DNA of 64,000 nt. Origin: Betaproteobacteria bacterium (GTDB taxonomy: Bacteria; Pseudomonadota; Gammaproteobacteria; Burkholderiales; Burkholderiaceae_C). The DNA lies in contig JADIZZ010000003.1 in assembly GCA_016704535.1 (NCBI GenBank), forward strand, positions 124,001-188,000. Direction: 5' to 3'. This document shows positions 26,863 through 35,478 of the stretch, piece by piece (the first letter of the stretch is position 1; each line of letters starts with the position of its first letter). The notes under the pieces were generated by a model. That model saw only the letters and a list, made by a program, of their open reading frames with translations. It did not search any database and was not told the DNA's origin. A program made the translations under genes and the position numbers.

Positions 26863-28851
26863 ATGACATATTCCTTCTGGACGAGGCTACGCGCAGCGCA
26901 GAAGGCGGCCAAGGCCGCCTGGAAGCGGCCCGACCGGGTGCTGCGGTCAGAGCCAACGGCAAAGGCGTTGACGTCGACACCGCAGTCGAACCCTGCGACG
27001 CCAGCGCGCGCGAACGCGGCGTTTTCGCGCGGACGCGAGAAGTCGCTGCCGGCGGCCGAGCAACTGCTGCGCCTGTTCGAGCATTCCGAAAGCGGCCTGC
27101 TCATCTGCCGGGCCGACGGCAAGGTGCTGGTAGGCAGTGCCGTGGCCGCCGAGTTGCTCGGCGCCGATGTGGAGGCCCTGAGCGGCACGCCTCTGGGCAT
27201 CTGGCTCGAACCCTTGAGTTCGCCCGAGATCGGCGTCACCTCGGGTCTGAAGCGGGCCGAGGCCGCCTTCCCGCCCGGGCAGTGGGAGACGATGGCTCGC
27301 CGCCACGACGGCAGCACCTTCCCGGCCGAGGTCACGGTGACCGAGACCCAGCTCGACGGCGTGCCGCAACGCATCCTCATCGTTCGAGACATCACCGACC
27401 GCAAGATCACCCAGGAACGGCTGCAGTACCTGGCCAACTTCGACAGCCTCACCGGGTTGCCCAACCGCGCGCTCTTCCGCGACCGCCTCGGCCAAGCCAT
27501 GGCACGTGCCCGCCGCAGCGGCGTGCCGATGGTGCTGATGTTCCTGGACCTGGACAACTTCAAGGTCATCAACGACAGCCTGGGCCACGAGGTCGGCGAT
27601 CAGCTGCTGCGCCGCGTGGCGCAGACGCTCGAGTCTTGCCTGCGCGAGACCGACTCGCTGGGGCGGCGCACGCTCGGCGAAGACCCGATCACCGTCTCGC
27701 GACTGGGTGGCGACGAGTTCACCGTCATTGCCGAGCAGGTGGCCAACGCCGAGGACGCGGCGCTGATGGCGCGCCGGGTTCTGGATGCGCTGGAAGCGCC
27801 GATGCACATGATGGAGACCGAGCTGCACGTCTCGGCCAGCATCGGCATTTCGATGTTCCCCACCGACGACAGCGACCTCGACGGCCTCATCCGCCACACC
27901 GACATGGCGATGTACCGCAGCAAGGCCATGGGTCGGGGCGTCTACAGCTTCTACAGCCACGAGCTCAGCGCCGAGGTGGCGGCGCGGCTGACGCTGGAGA
28001 ACGACCTGCGTCGCGCGCTGGAGCGTCACGAGTTCGCGCTGTACTACCAGCCCAAGTACCACCTGGCTACCGGCGCCATCACGGGTGTGGAGGCGCTGAT
28101 CCGTTGGCACAGCCCGGCGCGCGGCTTGGTGGCCCCTGACCGCTTCATCGGCGTGCTCGAGGAAAGCGGCCTCATCCTGCCGGTAGGCGCGTGGGCCATA
28201 CGAACGGCTTGCGCGGAGCTTGCCGCCTGGGACCGCGCCGGCGCGCCGCGGCTGACACTGGCCGTGAATCTCTCGGCGCGCCAGTTTCGCCAGCCCTTTC
28301 TGGCCCGTTTCATCGCCGACGCCCTCAGCGACGCCGGCATCTCGCCACACCGGCTGGAGCTGGAGCTCACCGAAAGCCTGCTGCTGGAAGACAGCGATGG
28401 CAACCGCAGCGTGCTGGCCGCGCTGGCCGGGATGGGCGTGCGCGTGGCCATCGACGACTTCGGCACCGGCCACTCTTCGCTGAGCTACCTGAAGCGCTTC
28501 GACATCGACACGCTGAAGATCGACCGCAGCTTCGTCAGCGAACTGCCGCACGACGCCGACGACGGCGCCATCGCCACCGCCATCGTGGCGATGGGCCACA
28601 GCCTGCACATGAAGGTGGTGGCCGAGGGCGTGGAGACACTGGAGCAGGCCGAGTTCCTGCACGGCCTGGGCTGCGACGAGATCCAGGGTTACCTCATCAG
28701 CCGCCCGCTGCCGGCCGCGCAGATGACGAGCTGGCTGGCGGAGCGGTCATCGCGCGATGGCGTCGGCAACGCGCCGCCAACCGGGCCGATGACGCTGTTC
28801 ACGATGTTGGAGACACAACGCAGCGAAGAGACGCTCGACGGGCCGCGCTGA
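26863..28851 (+). CDS. PAS-GGDEF-EAL cyclic-di-GMP signalling protein
   Basis: A 662-residue cytoplasmic protein with a basic N-terminal segment, one PAS domain (about 65-180, ending DITDRKITQERL), a GGDEF diguanylate-cyclase domain (about 190-355) and an EAL phosphodiesterase domain (about 375-640). The GGDEF motif at residues 282-286 is intact and preceded by SRL rather than RxxD, so no canonical inhibitory site is seen. The EAL motif (410-412, EALIRW) with DDFGTGHSSLSYL and the later KVVAEGVETLEQ is also intact, so both activities are possible. A 14-residue insertion (RETDSLGRRTLGEDP area) lies before GGDEF. The start is uncertain: ATGs at 26863 and 26806 are both possible and neither has a clear ribosome site. 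It follows the hybrid kinase by about 100 bases on the same strand. Confidence 0.9.
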   Translation: MTYSFWTRLRAAQKAAKAAWKRPDRVLRSEPTAKALTSTPQSNPATPARANAAFSRGREKSLPAAEQLLRLFEHSESGLLICRADGKVLVGSAVAAELLGADVEALSGTPLGIWLEPLSSPEIGVTSGLKRAEAAFPPGQWETMARRHDGSTFPAEVTVTETQLDGVPQRILIVRDITDRKITQERLQYLANFDSLTGLPNRALFRDRLGQAMARARRSGVPMVLMFLDLDNFKVINDSLGHEVGDQLLRRVAQTLESCLRETDSLGRRTLGEDPITVSRLGGDEFTVIAEQVANAEDAALMARRVLDALEAPMHMMETELHVSASIGISMFPTDDSDLDGLIRHTDMAMYRSKAMGRGVYSFYSHELSAEVAARLTLENDLRRALERHEFALYYQPKYHLATGAITGVEALIRWHSPARGLVAPDRFIGVLEESGLILPVGAWAIRTACAELAAWDRAGAPRLTLAVNLSARQFRQPFLARFIADALSDAGISPHRLELELTESLLLEDSDGNRSVLAALAGMGVRVAIDDFGTGHSSLSYLKRFDIDTLKIDRSFVSELPHDADDGAIATAIVAMGHSLHMKVVAEGVETLEQAEFLHGLGCDEIQGYLISRPLPAAQMTSWLAERSSRDGVGNAPPTGPMTLFTMLETQRSEETLDGPR

Positions 28852-28915
28852 GTGGCGGGGGCAGGGGCCGTCTCTGCCTCGGGGGTCCGCCGGGGCCGCC
28901 TCCTAGAATCCCGCA

Positions 28916-31237
28916 ATGAGCGATGACCATGGGGCCGTGCCCTCCCGCCTGCTGCAGGGCCTGAACCCGGAGCAACTGGCCGCAGTGATGCTGCCGGCGG
29001 TACCCGCGCTGATCCTGGCCGGCGCCGGCTCGGGCAAGACACGGGTACTCACCACACGCATCGCCTGGCTGCTGCAGACCGGCCAGGTCTCGCCCGGCGG
29101 CGTGCTGGCGGTGACCTTCACGAACAAGGCCGCCAAGGAGATGCTGACACGCCTGAGCGCGATGCTGCCGGTCGCCGTGCGCGGCATGTGGATAGGCACC
29201 TTCCATGGCCTGTGCAACCGCTTCCTGCGCGCGCACTGGAAGCTGGCCGGGCTGGCCCAGGGCTTCCAGATCCTCGACAGCAGCGATCAGCTCAGTGCGG
29301 TCAAGCGGGTCATCAAGGCCATGAACCTGGACGAAGAGCGTTTCGTGCCCAAGCAGGTGACGTGGTTCATCGCCGGACGCAAGGAAGAGGGTGAACGCCC
29401 GCGCGACGTCGAAGTGCGCGACGAGCAGACGCGCAAGCTGGTCGAGATCTACCAGGCCTACCAGGACCAGTGCGAACGCGAGGGCGTGGTCGACTTCGGC
29501 GAGCTCATGCTGCGCACCTACGAACTGCTGCGCGACAACGACCCGCTGCGTGAGCACTACCGCCGCCGCTTCAGCCACGTGCTGGTGGACGAGTTCCAGG
29601 ACACCAACAAGCTGCAGTACGCGTGGCTGAAGATGTTTGCACCGCCCGGTGGCGCCGGCCAGAGCGTCATCGCGGTTGGCGACGACGACCAGAGCATCTA
29701 CGCGTTCCGCGGCGCGCGGGTCGGCAACATGGCCGACTTCGAACGCGAGTACCGCGTGCCCCGCGTCATCAAGCTGGAGCAGAACTACCGCAGCACCAGC
29801 CACATCCTGGACGCTGCCAACGGCCTCATCGGCCACAACGCGCAGCGACTGGGCAAGAACCTGCGCACCGATGCCGGCGCCGGCGAGCCCGTGCGTGTCT
29901 ACGAGAGCACGAGCGACTTCGCCGAGGCGCAGTGGCTGCTGGACGAACTGCAGCAACTGCACCGCAGCGGCATGCCGCGCAGCGAGATCGCGCTGCTCTA
30001 CCGCAGCAACGCGCAAAGCCGCGTGCTGGAAAGCGCGCTCTTCAACGCCGGCGTGCCTTACCGCGTCTATGGCGGGCTGCGCTTCTTCGAGCGTGCCGAG
30101 GTCAAGCACGCGCTGGCCTACCTGCGCCTGCTGGAGAACGCCAATGACGACACGAGCTTCCTGCGCGTGGTGAACTTCCCGGCCCGTGGCATCGGCGCGC
30201 GCAGCATCGAGCAGCTGCAGGACGCGGCGAAGACCAGCGGCCGCAGCCTGGCGCAGAGCGTGGGCGCGGTGCCGGGCAAGGCGGGGCTGAACCTGCAGGC
30301 CTTCGTCGCGCTGGTCGACGGCATGCGTGCCGCGACGGCCGGGCTGACGCTGCGCGAGATCATCGAGCACATGCTGGCGCGCACCGGTCTGATCGAGTTC
30401 TACAAGACCGACAAGGAAGGCCAGGACCGCATCGAGAACCTGGAGGAACTGGTCAACGCCGCCGAGAGCTTCGTGACGCAGGAAGGCTTCGGCAAGGACG
30501 CCGTGGCGCTGCCGGTCGACGAGCAGGCTGCCGGCGACACCGCGCCCGACAGCGAGACGGGCGAGATCATGTCGCCGCTGGCCGCCTTCCTCACCCACGC
30601 CAGCCTGGAGGCCGGCGACAACCAGGCGCAGGCGGGCGCCGACGCCATCCAGCTGATGACGGTGCACGCCGCCAAGGGCCTGGAGTTCGACGCCGTGTTC
30701 ATCACCGGCATCGAGGAAGGCCTGTTCCCGCACGAGCAGAGCCTGTCGGATGCCGACGGTGTCGAGGAAGAGCGCCGGCTGATGTACGTGGCCATCACGC
30801 GGGCCCGCAAGCGCCTGTACCTGAGCTTCAGCCAGACGCGCATGCTGCACGGCCAGACACGCTACAACGTCAAGAGCCGCTTCTTCGACGAGATTCCCGA
30901 GAACACGCTGAAGTGGATAACACCCAAACAGCAGGGCTTCGGCTCGGGTTATGCGCGTGAGTACCAGCAGGCCTGGCAGCGCGGCAGCGGCCTGTCCGGC
31001 ATCGTCGGTGCCGGGCGGGTGGAAGCCGCGCCGCCGCCGCCGGCCTTCGTCGCGGCCTCGGCGGGCCAGGCCAGCGGGCTGCGGGTGGGCCAGACGGTGT
31101 TCCACACCAAGTTCGGCGAAGGCGTGGTCAGCACGCTCGAGGGCCGCGGTGCCGACGCCCGCGCGCAGGTGCACTTCGGCCGCCACGGCAGCAAGTGGCT
31201 GGCATTGGCGATCGCCAAGCTGACACCGGTCGACTGA
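28916..31237 (+). CDS. uvrD: UvrD/PcrA/Rep-type DNA helicase
   Basis: A 773-residue superfamily 1A 3'-5' helicase, probably UvrD (nucleotide excision and mismatch repair). Motif I is GAGSGKT (36-42), motif Ia AVTFTNKAAKEM, motif II VDEFQDTN, motif III VGDDDQSIYAFRGA, motif IV LEQNYRST, motif V MTVHAAKGLEFDAVF and motif VI EEERRLMYVAITRARKRLYL. The C-terminal tail (about 705-773) contains the Tudor-like element GQTVFHTKFGEGVVSTLEGRG found in UvrD/PcrA that binds RNA polymerase, which favours UvrD/PcrA over Rep. Length is slightly above E. coli UvrD (720 aa). Confidence 0.94.
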   Translation: MSDDHGAVPSRLLQGLNPEQLAAVMLPAVPALILAGAGSGKTRVLTTRIAWLLQTGQVSPGGVLAVTFTNKAAKEMLTRLSAMLPVAVRGMWIGTFHGLCNRFLRAHWKLAGLAQGFQILDSSDQLSAVKRVIKAMNLDEERFVPKQVTWFIAGRKEEGERPRDVEVRDEQTRKLVEIYQAYQDQCEREGVVDFGELMLRTYELLRDNDPLREHYRRRFSHVLVDEFQDTNKLQYAWLKMFAPPGGAGQSVIAVGDDDQSIYAFRGARVGNMADFEREYRVPRVIKLEQNYRSTSHILDAANGLIGHNAQRLGKNLRTDAGAGEPVRVYESTSDFAEAQWLLDELQQLHRSGMPRSEIALLYRSNAQSRVLESALFNAGVPYRVYGGLRFFERAEVKHALAYLRLLENANDDTSFLRVVNFPARGIGARSIEQLQDAAKTSGRSLAQSVGAVPGKAGLNLQAFVALVDGMRAATAGLTLREIIEHMLARTGLIEFYKTDKEGQDRIENLEELVNAAESFVTQEGFGKDAVALPVDEQAAGDTAPDSETGEIMSPLAAFLTHASLEAGDNQAQAGADAIQLMTVHAAKGLEFDAVFITGIEEGLFPHEQSLSDADGVEEERRLMYVAITRARKRLYLSFSQTRMLHGQTRYNVKSRFFDEIPENTLKWITPKQQGFGSGYAREYQQAWQRGSGLSGIVGAGRVEAAPPPPAFVAASAGQASGLRVGQTVFHTKFGEGVVSTLEGRGADARAQVHFGRHGSKWLALAIAKLTPVD

Positions 31238-31245
31238 GCGCCGGC

Positions 31246-31297
31246 GCGTCACGGGCCGTCATGGGTCGGTCACGCGAACGTCACGGCGCTTTCATGC
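31246..31297 (+). promoter_or_regulatory. Tandem Pho box (PhoB-binding site) upstream of phoX
   Basis: Five GTCA-type half-sites lie in a row: GTCAC (31248), GTCAT (31258), GTCAC (31269), GTCAC (31280) and TTCAT (31291). The last four are spaced exactly 11 bp apart, the period of PhoB heptamers (consensus CTGTCAT with 4-bp spacers). A weak -10 candidate (TAGCGT, 31306-31311) lies about 10 bp after the last heptamer, as in PhoB-activated promoters where the box replaces the -35. The downstream gene is a PhoX-family phosphatase, which fits phosphate-starvation control. Seen: the phased repeats. Inferred: PhoB binding. Confidence 0.75.
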
Positions 31298-31314
31298 GGC
31301 GCCTCTAGCGTGAA

Positions 31315-31336
31315 GGGAGTGACATCTTTCACTCCC
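31315..31336 (+). other. Stem-loop in the phoX 5' leader
   Basis: GGGAGTGA and TCACTCCC form a perfect 8-bp stem with a 6-base loop, ending 16 bases before the phoX ATG and just upstream of its GAGGA ribosome site (31345-31349). If transcription starts a few bases after the weak -10, this stem would sit at the 5' end of the mRNA and could stabilise it or affect initiation. Confidence 0.45.
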
Positions 31337-31352
31337 AGCCCTTGAGGACCGC

Positions 31353-33584
31353 ATGAACGCACGCGTTGACATCAACACCGAGTTTGTTGATCCCGATGAC
31401 CTGGACAACAACCGTTCGTCCAATCCCCAGTTTGGCGAGGTACTGGCCGCCGGCCTGCAGCGCCGTGGCCTGCTGCGCGGCGGTGTCGCCGGCGCCCTGG
31501 GCGCCATGTTCGCCCCGCTGGCCTTGACGGCCTGCAGCGGTGGCGATGACGACATCGTCATGTCTCCCGTTGCGCCTCCCCCGGCCGCCCCGGCCCCCAC
31601 CATCCTGGGCTTCTCGGCCGTGGCCAAGACCTCGGCCGACCGCAGCACGGTGCCCCCTGGCTACTCGGCGCGCACGCTGATCGCCTGCGGCGACCCGCTG
31701 GCCGCCGCCGTCCCCGCTTTCAAGAACGACGGCACGGACACCAATTACGACCAGCGCAGCGGCGACTGCCACGACGGCATCCAGTACTTCGGCCTCAGCG
31801 CCACGGGAACGCGCGACACCGCGAGCAGCAGCCGCGCCTTGCTGGCGATGAACCACGAGTACATCAACGCCACCTTCCTGCATGCCAGCGGCCCAGCGGC
31901 GCTGCCGCGTCCGGCCTCGCAAACCGACATCGAAGTGGCCTGCCACGGCGTCAGCGTGGTCGAAGTGGCCAAGGGCAGCAACGGCCAGTTCGGCTACGTG
32001 CAGGCCTCGCCCTTCAACCGCCGCATCACCGGCACGACCGAGATCCAGCTCTCGGGCCCGGCCCGCGGCAACCCGCTCTTCATCACCAAGTTCTCGCCCG
32101 ACGGCACCAAGACGCGTGGCACGATGAACAACTGCGGCAACGGCACGACGCCCTGGGGCACGCTGCTGACGACCGAAGAGAACTGGAGCGGCTACTACTT
32201 CCGCGCCGCCGGCGACCAGGCCCTGCGCACGGCCAAGGCAAATGCCTCGTTCGCACGGTATGGCCGCAGCGTCACCGCCACGGCCGGCGCCGCCAGCCGC
32301 TACGGCTGGGAAACCTCGGGCGCCGACGACAAGTACGCGCGCTGGAACACCAGCGTGGTGGGCACCAGCACCGACGGCAGCGACGACTACCGCAACGAGT
32401 GGTTCACGCAGGGCTTCATGCTCGAGATCGACCCCTACAACGCGACCTCGGTGGTGAAGAAGCGCACCGCGCTGGGCCGCTTTGCCCATGAGAACGGCGC
32501 CTTCGGCCTGCCCCAGGTGGGCAAGCCGCTGGCCGTGTACATGGGCTGCGACTCGCAGAACGAGTACGTCTACAAGTATGTGTCTACCGCGCTCTGGTCT
32601 GCGGCCGATGCCACCGCGTCCAACCGCATCGCAACCGGTGACAAGTACCTCGATGACGGCAAGCTCTACGCCGCCAAGTTCAACGAAGACGGCACGGGGC
32701 AGTGGATCGAGCTGAACATCGCCAACGCCGCCATCATCGGCGCCGCCTTCGGCTTCAGCAGCCAGGCCGAGATGTATGTCCACACGCGCATCGCCGCTGA
32801 CGCCGTGGGCGCGACGAAGATGGACCGTCCGGAGTGGGTGGACGTGCACCCGACCACGGGCGAGATCTATGTGACGATGACCAACAACTCGTCGCGCCGC
32901 GTCGTGCCCACCGGCACGCAGACCAAGGTGGACGCCGCCAACCCGCGTGCCTACGCGGACGTGCGCAGTGGCACGGCCACGCAGAGCGGCAATGTCAACG
33001 GCCACATCGTGCGCTTCAAGGAGGCGGCGCCCGAAGCCACCACCTTCAATTGGGACGTCTACCTCTTCGGCGCAGAAGCGGCGGCCGACCCGACGTTGAT
33101 CAACCTCTCGGGTCTGACGAACGACCAGGACTTTTCCAGCCCCGACGGCCTGGTGTTCACCAAGAGCAGCGGCCTGTGCTGGATCCAGACCGACGACGGC
33201 GCCTACACCGATGTCACCAACTGCATGCTGGTGGCAGCGGTGCCGGGCGTGGTGGGCGATGGCGCGGCCATGACGCTGAACTACGGCGGCGGCAACACCG
33301 TCACCACGCGCATGGGCAAGAAGCCGACGGCAACGACGCTGAAGCGCTTCTACGTCGGCCCCTACGACTGCGAGGTGACGGGCCTGTGCGAGACACCCGA
33401 CGGCAAGACCATCTTCGTCAACATCCAGCACCCGGGTGAAGGCACTTCGGCGGCCAATATCGCCGACGCGACGAAGTACACCAGCCAGTGGCCCAGCAAC
33501 GAGGGCTACGGTGCGGGCAGGCGCCCGCGCTCGGCCACGGTGGTCATCACTAAGGACGACGGCGGCATGGTCGGCTTCGGCTGA
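31353..33584 (+). CDS. phoX: PhoX-family (DUF839) secreted phosphatase
   Basis: A 743-residue exported protein of the PhoX/DUF839 family, calcium/iron-dependent alkaline phosphatases that release phosphate from organic esters. The N-terminus has about 36 hydrophilic residues, then a twin-arginine motif (QRRGLLRGG) and a hydrophobic stretch ending in LTAC, which also fits a lipobox, so Tat export with lipid anchoring is likely. Family features: LLAMNHEYIN, TPWGTLLTTEENWSGYY, a long beta-propeller body with RFAHENGAFG and the late SSPDGLVFTKSSGLCWIQTDD and CETPDGKTIFVNIQHPGEG. Cysteines are scattered through the body. Control by phosphate is supported by the upstream Pho box. It could be a relative with another ester substrate. 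Confidence 0.88.
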   Translation: MNARVDINTEFVDPDDLDNNRSSNPQFGEVLAAGLQRRGLLRGGVAGALGAMFAPLALTACSGGDDDIVMSPVAPPPAAPAPTILGFSAVAKTSADRSTVPPGYSARTLIACGDPLAAAVPAFKNDGTDTNYDQRSGDCHDGIQYFGLSATGTRDTASSSRALLAMNHEYINATFLHASGPAALPRPASQTDIEVACHGVSVVEVAKGSNGQFGYVQASPFNRRITGTTEIQLSGPARGNPLFITKFSPDGTKTRGTMNNCGNGTTPWGTLLTTEENWSGYYFRAAGDQALRTAKANASFARYGRSVTATAGAASRYGWETSGADDKYARWNTSVVGTSTDGSDDYRNEWFTQGFMLEIDPYNATSVVKKRTALGRFAHENGAFGLPQVGKPLAVYMGCDSQNEYVYKYVSTALWSAADATASNRIATGDKYLDDGKLYAAKFNEDGTGQWIELNIANAAIIGAAFGFSSQAEMYVHTRIAADAVGATKMDRPEWVDVHPTTGEIYVTMTNNSSRRVVPTGTQTKVDAANPRAYADVRSGTATQSGNVNGHIVRFKEAAPEATTFNWDVYLFGAEAAADPTLINLSGLTNDQDFSSPDGLVFTKSSGLCWIQTDDGAYTDVTNCMLVAAVPGVVGDGAAMTLNYGGGNTVTTRMGKKPTATTLKRFYVGPYDCEVTGLCETPDGKTIFVNIQHPGEGTSAANIADATKYTSQWPSNEGYGAGRRPRSATVVITKDDGGMVGFG

Positions 33585-33606
33585 ACCGGGCCCTGTCAAT
33601 GCAACA

Positions 33607-33630
33607 GGCACCCGCGAGGGTGCCTTTCTT
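33607..33630 (+). terminator. Rho-independent terminator after phoX
   Basis: GGCACCC/GGGTGCC is a perfect 7-bp GC-rich stem with loop GCGA, followed at once by TTTCTT. It starts 22 bases after the phoX stop and abuts the stop of the convergent gene at 33630. Confidence 0.8.
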
Positions 33631-34451
33631 CATGGCTGGCCGGTATCGACCGCGGACGGAGGTGGGCCGCCGCCGAAACTGTCGTTGAAGGTGAACAGCA
33701 CCGACAGGTAGAACACAGCCGAGAATACCAACCCCGCCGGCACACCCAGCACGCCGGCGAGTTGCGGCACGCCGAGCACGGCAAAGACCACGGCGGCCAC
33801 CACGCCGAAGAGCAGCAGCACGCCCATCCAGGCCACCATGTAAGCGAAGAAGGCGCCTCTGCTGCGCCACACCGCCACGGTGCTGCTGAACAAGGCTTGC
33901 TGAACCCCTTGGCCGCCCCAGTGCACCAGCGCCGGTGCGTGCCAGAAGGGCACGGAAAGCAGGGCGCCCAGCCCCAGGCCCAGCATCACCGCGGTGGTGA
34001 CGCCCGGTTCGGCGAGCAGCGCGTCGATCTCGGGCTGCGCGGCTTCGCCCTTGGCCAGCAGGCGCTGCAGCCTGCCCCAGGCGCTGCCCGAAACGCCGTC
34101 CGCCAGTATCAGGATGCACATGGCCAGCACGCCGTAGATCACGCAAAGCGTGAGCAGCGAACGCCGGCGCGCCGGGTCGCCGCGCAGCGGTTCGATGAAC
34201 TGCCGCGGGTGTACCTGCCCGTCGAGCAGCGCCGACTGCCCCGCGACCATGAAGCCCAGCGACAGGAGCGGTAGCGCCATCATCTGCAACACGCCACCCA
34301 GCAGCGGCAACAGTGAGACCACCATCGCGCCGAACAGGAACACGGCAAACAGCGCAGCGAAGGCCAGTGGCTTGCGCACGAAGAGACGGAAGGCGTCGCC
34401 GACCCAGCGCGGGCCGCGCGAAGCATCGACGGGCTTGAGCAGCAGTGGCAT
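33630..34451 (-). CDS. BPSS1780-family integral membrane protein
   Basis: A 273-residue inner-membrane protein with about six hydrophobic helices. The N-terminus (LLKPVDASRGPRWVGDAFRLF, then RKPLAFAALFAVFLFGAMVVS) and PLLSLGFMVAGQSALLDG resemble the BPSS1780 family, widespread and uncharacterised in Burkholderiales. The ATG at 34451 opens this conserved start; upstream in-frame codons to 34517 overlap the thrB end and are unlikely. It follows thrB on the same strand with a 47-base gap, so the DUF2782-thrB-BPSS1780 genes may form one unit. Confidence 0.8.
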   Translation of the reverse strand: MPLLLKPVDASRGPRWVGDAFRLFVRKPLAFAALFAVFLFGAMVVSLLPLLGGVLQMMALPLLSLGFMVAGQSALLDGQVHPRQFIEPLRGDPARRRSLLTLCVIYGVLAMCILILADGVSGSAWGRLQRLLAKGEAAQPEIDALLAEPGVTTAVMLGLGLGALLSVPFWHAPALVHWGGQGVQQALFSSTVAVWRSRGAFFAYMVAWMGVLLLFGVVAAVVFAVLGVPQLAGVLGVPAGLVFSAVFYLSVLFTFNDSFGGGPPPSAVDTGQP

Positions 34452-34498
34452 GGGTGGGCAGGGGCGCGAAAGGACCGATGGGCGTGGATGGGGCGTGC

Positions 34499-35467
34499 TC
34501 AGCGCGACGGGTGCCACGGTTGCACGATGCGGTGTTTCAGCAAACGCTCGAAGTGCGCCGGGTCCTTGGGCGTGAGCAGCGCGGACGCGCGTGGCAGATG
34601 CCAGTCCCAGAGGCGGCTGATCCAGAAACGCAGCGCCGCGGCGCGCAGCAGCGCGGGCAGGGCGCGCACCTCACCAGGGTTCAGCGCGCGCACGGCCTCG
34701 TAGGCGGCGACGAAGGCGTTGGCGCGGGGCTCGTCGAGCGCGCCGGTGTCGAGGTCACTGCACCAGTCGTTCAGGCATACGGCAATGTCGAAGAGCCAGG
34801 TGTCGGTGCCGGCGAAGTAGAAGTCGAAGAAGCCGCAGAGCCGATCCGGCCCGGCGGTGTCGTCGAACATCACGTTGTCGCGGAACAGATCGGCGTGGAT
34901 GGGGCCGCGCGGCAGCGCCTGGCCGGCGGGCGAGGTCGCGACGTGCTGCTGGTAGGCCAGTTCCTCGCGCAGCAGCGTGGCTTCTTCGTCGGGCAGGTAG
35001 GGCAGCACGACAGGCACGGTTTCGGCCCACCAGGCCAGGCCACGCAGGTGCGGCTGTTGCAGCGGGAAATCGGCGCCGGCCAGGTGCATGCGCGCAAGCA
35101 TGGCGCCCACCTGAGCGCAGTGGTCGGCGGCAGGGCGCAGGCGGTGGCTGCCGGGCAGGCGCGTCACCACGCTGGCAGGCTTGCCGGCCAGCATGTGCAC
35201 CAGGCCGCCGTCGGCAGCGGGCTGCGGCGCCGGCACCGGGATACCGTGTGCCGCCAGATGCTGCATCAGCTGCAGGTAGTAGGGCAGCTGCTGGGCCGAG
35301 AGGCGCTCGAACAGCGTCAGCACCCACTGCCCGCGCACCGTCGTCGCGTAGTAGTTGGTGTTCTCGATGCCGGAGTGGATGCCCTGCAACGCCGTCAGGG
35401 CACCCAGGCCCAGGCGCTGGCAGAGGGCGTCGGCTTCGTCGAAGCCGACTTCGGTGTAGACCGCCAT
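34499..35467 (-). CDS. thrB: Homoserine kinase (aminoglycoside-phosphotransferase-like type)
   Basis: A 322-residue kinase of the APH/choline-kinase fold that phosphorylates homoserine in threonine synthesis. It is the alternative ThrB found in proteobacteria, unrelated to GHMP-type ThrB. Landmarks are the N-terminal LQGIHSGIENTNYYATT loop, the catalytic HADLFRDNVMFDD segment (Brenner-like HxDxxxxN) and GFFDFYFAGTDTWLFDIAVCLNDWC with the metal-binding aspartate. The ATG at 35467 gives the standard start MAVYTEVGF. It is 11 bases downstream of the DUF2782-type gene on the same strand. Confidence 0.93.
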   Translation of the reverse strand: MAVYTEVGFDEADALCQRLGLGALTALQGIHSGIENTNYYATTVRGQWVLTLFERLSAQQLPYYLQLMQHLAAHGIPVPAPQPAADGGLVHMLAGKPASVVTRLPGSHRLRPAADHCAQVGAMLARMHLAGADFPLQQPHLRGLAWWAETVPVVLPYLPDEEATLLREELAYQQHVATSPAGQALPRGPIHADLFRDNVMFDDTAGPDRLCGFFDFYFAGTDTWLFDIAVCLNDWCSDLDTGALDEPRANAFVAAYEAVRALNPGEVRALPALLRAAALRFWISRLWDWHLPRASALLTPKDPAHFERLLKHRIVQPWHPSR

Positions 35468-35478
35468 GGACGGGCGCG

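Noticed and set aside
28799..31252. Open frame of 817 codons on the minus strand
   Set aside because: It mirrors uvrD, which has all helicase motifs; the antisense product has no domain and a composition typical of shadow frames.
31329..33611. Open frame of 760 codons on the minus strand
   Set aside because: It mirrors phoX and is low-complexity Val/Ala/Gly/Arg; no domain is seen.
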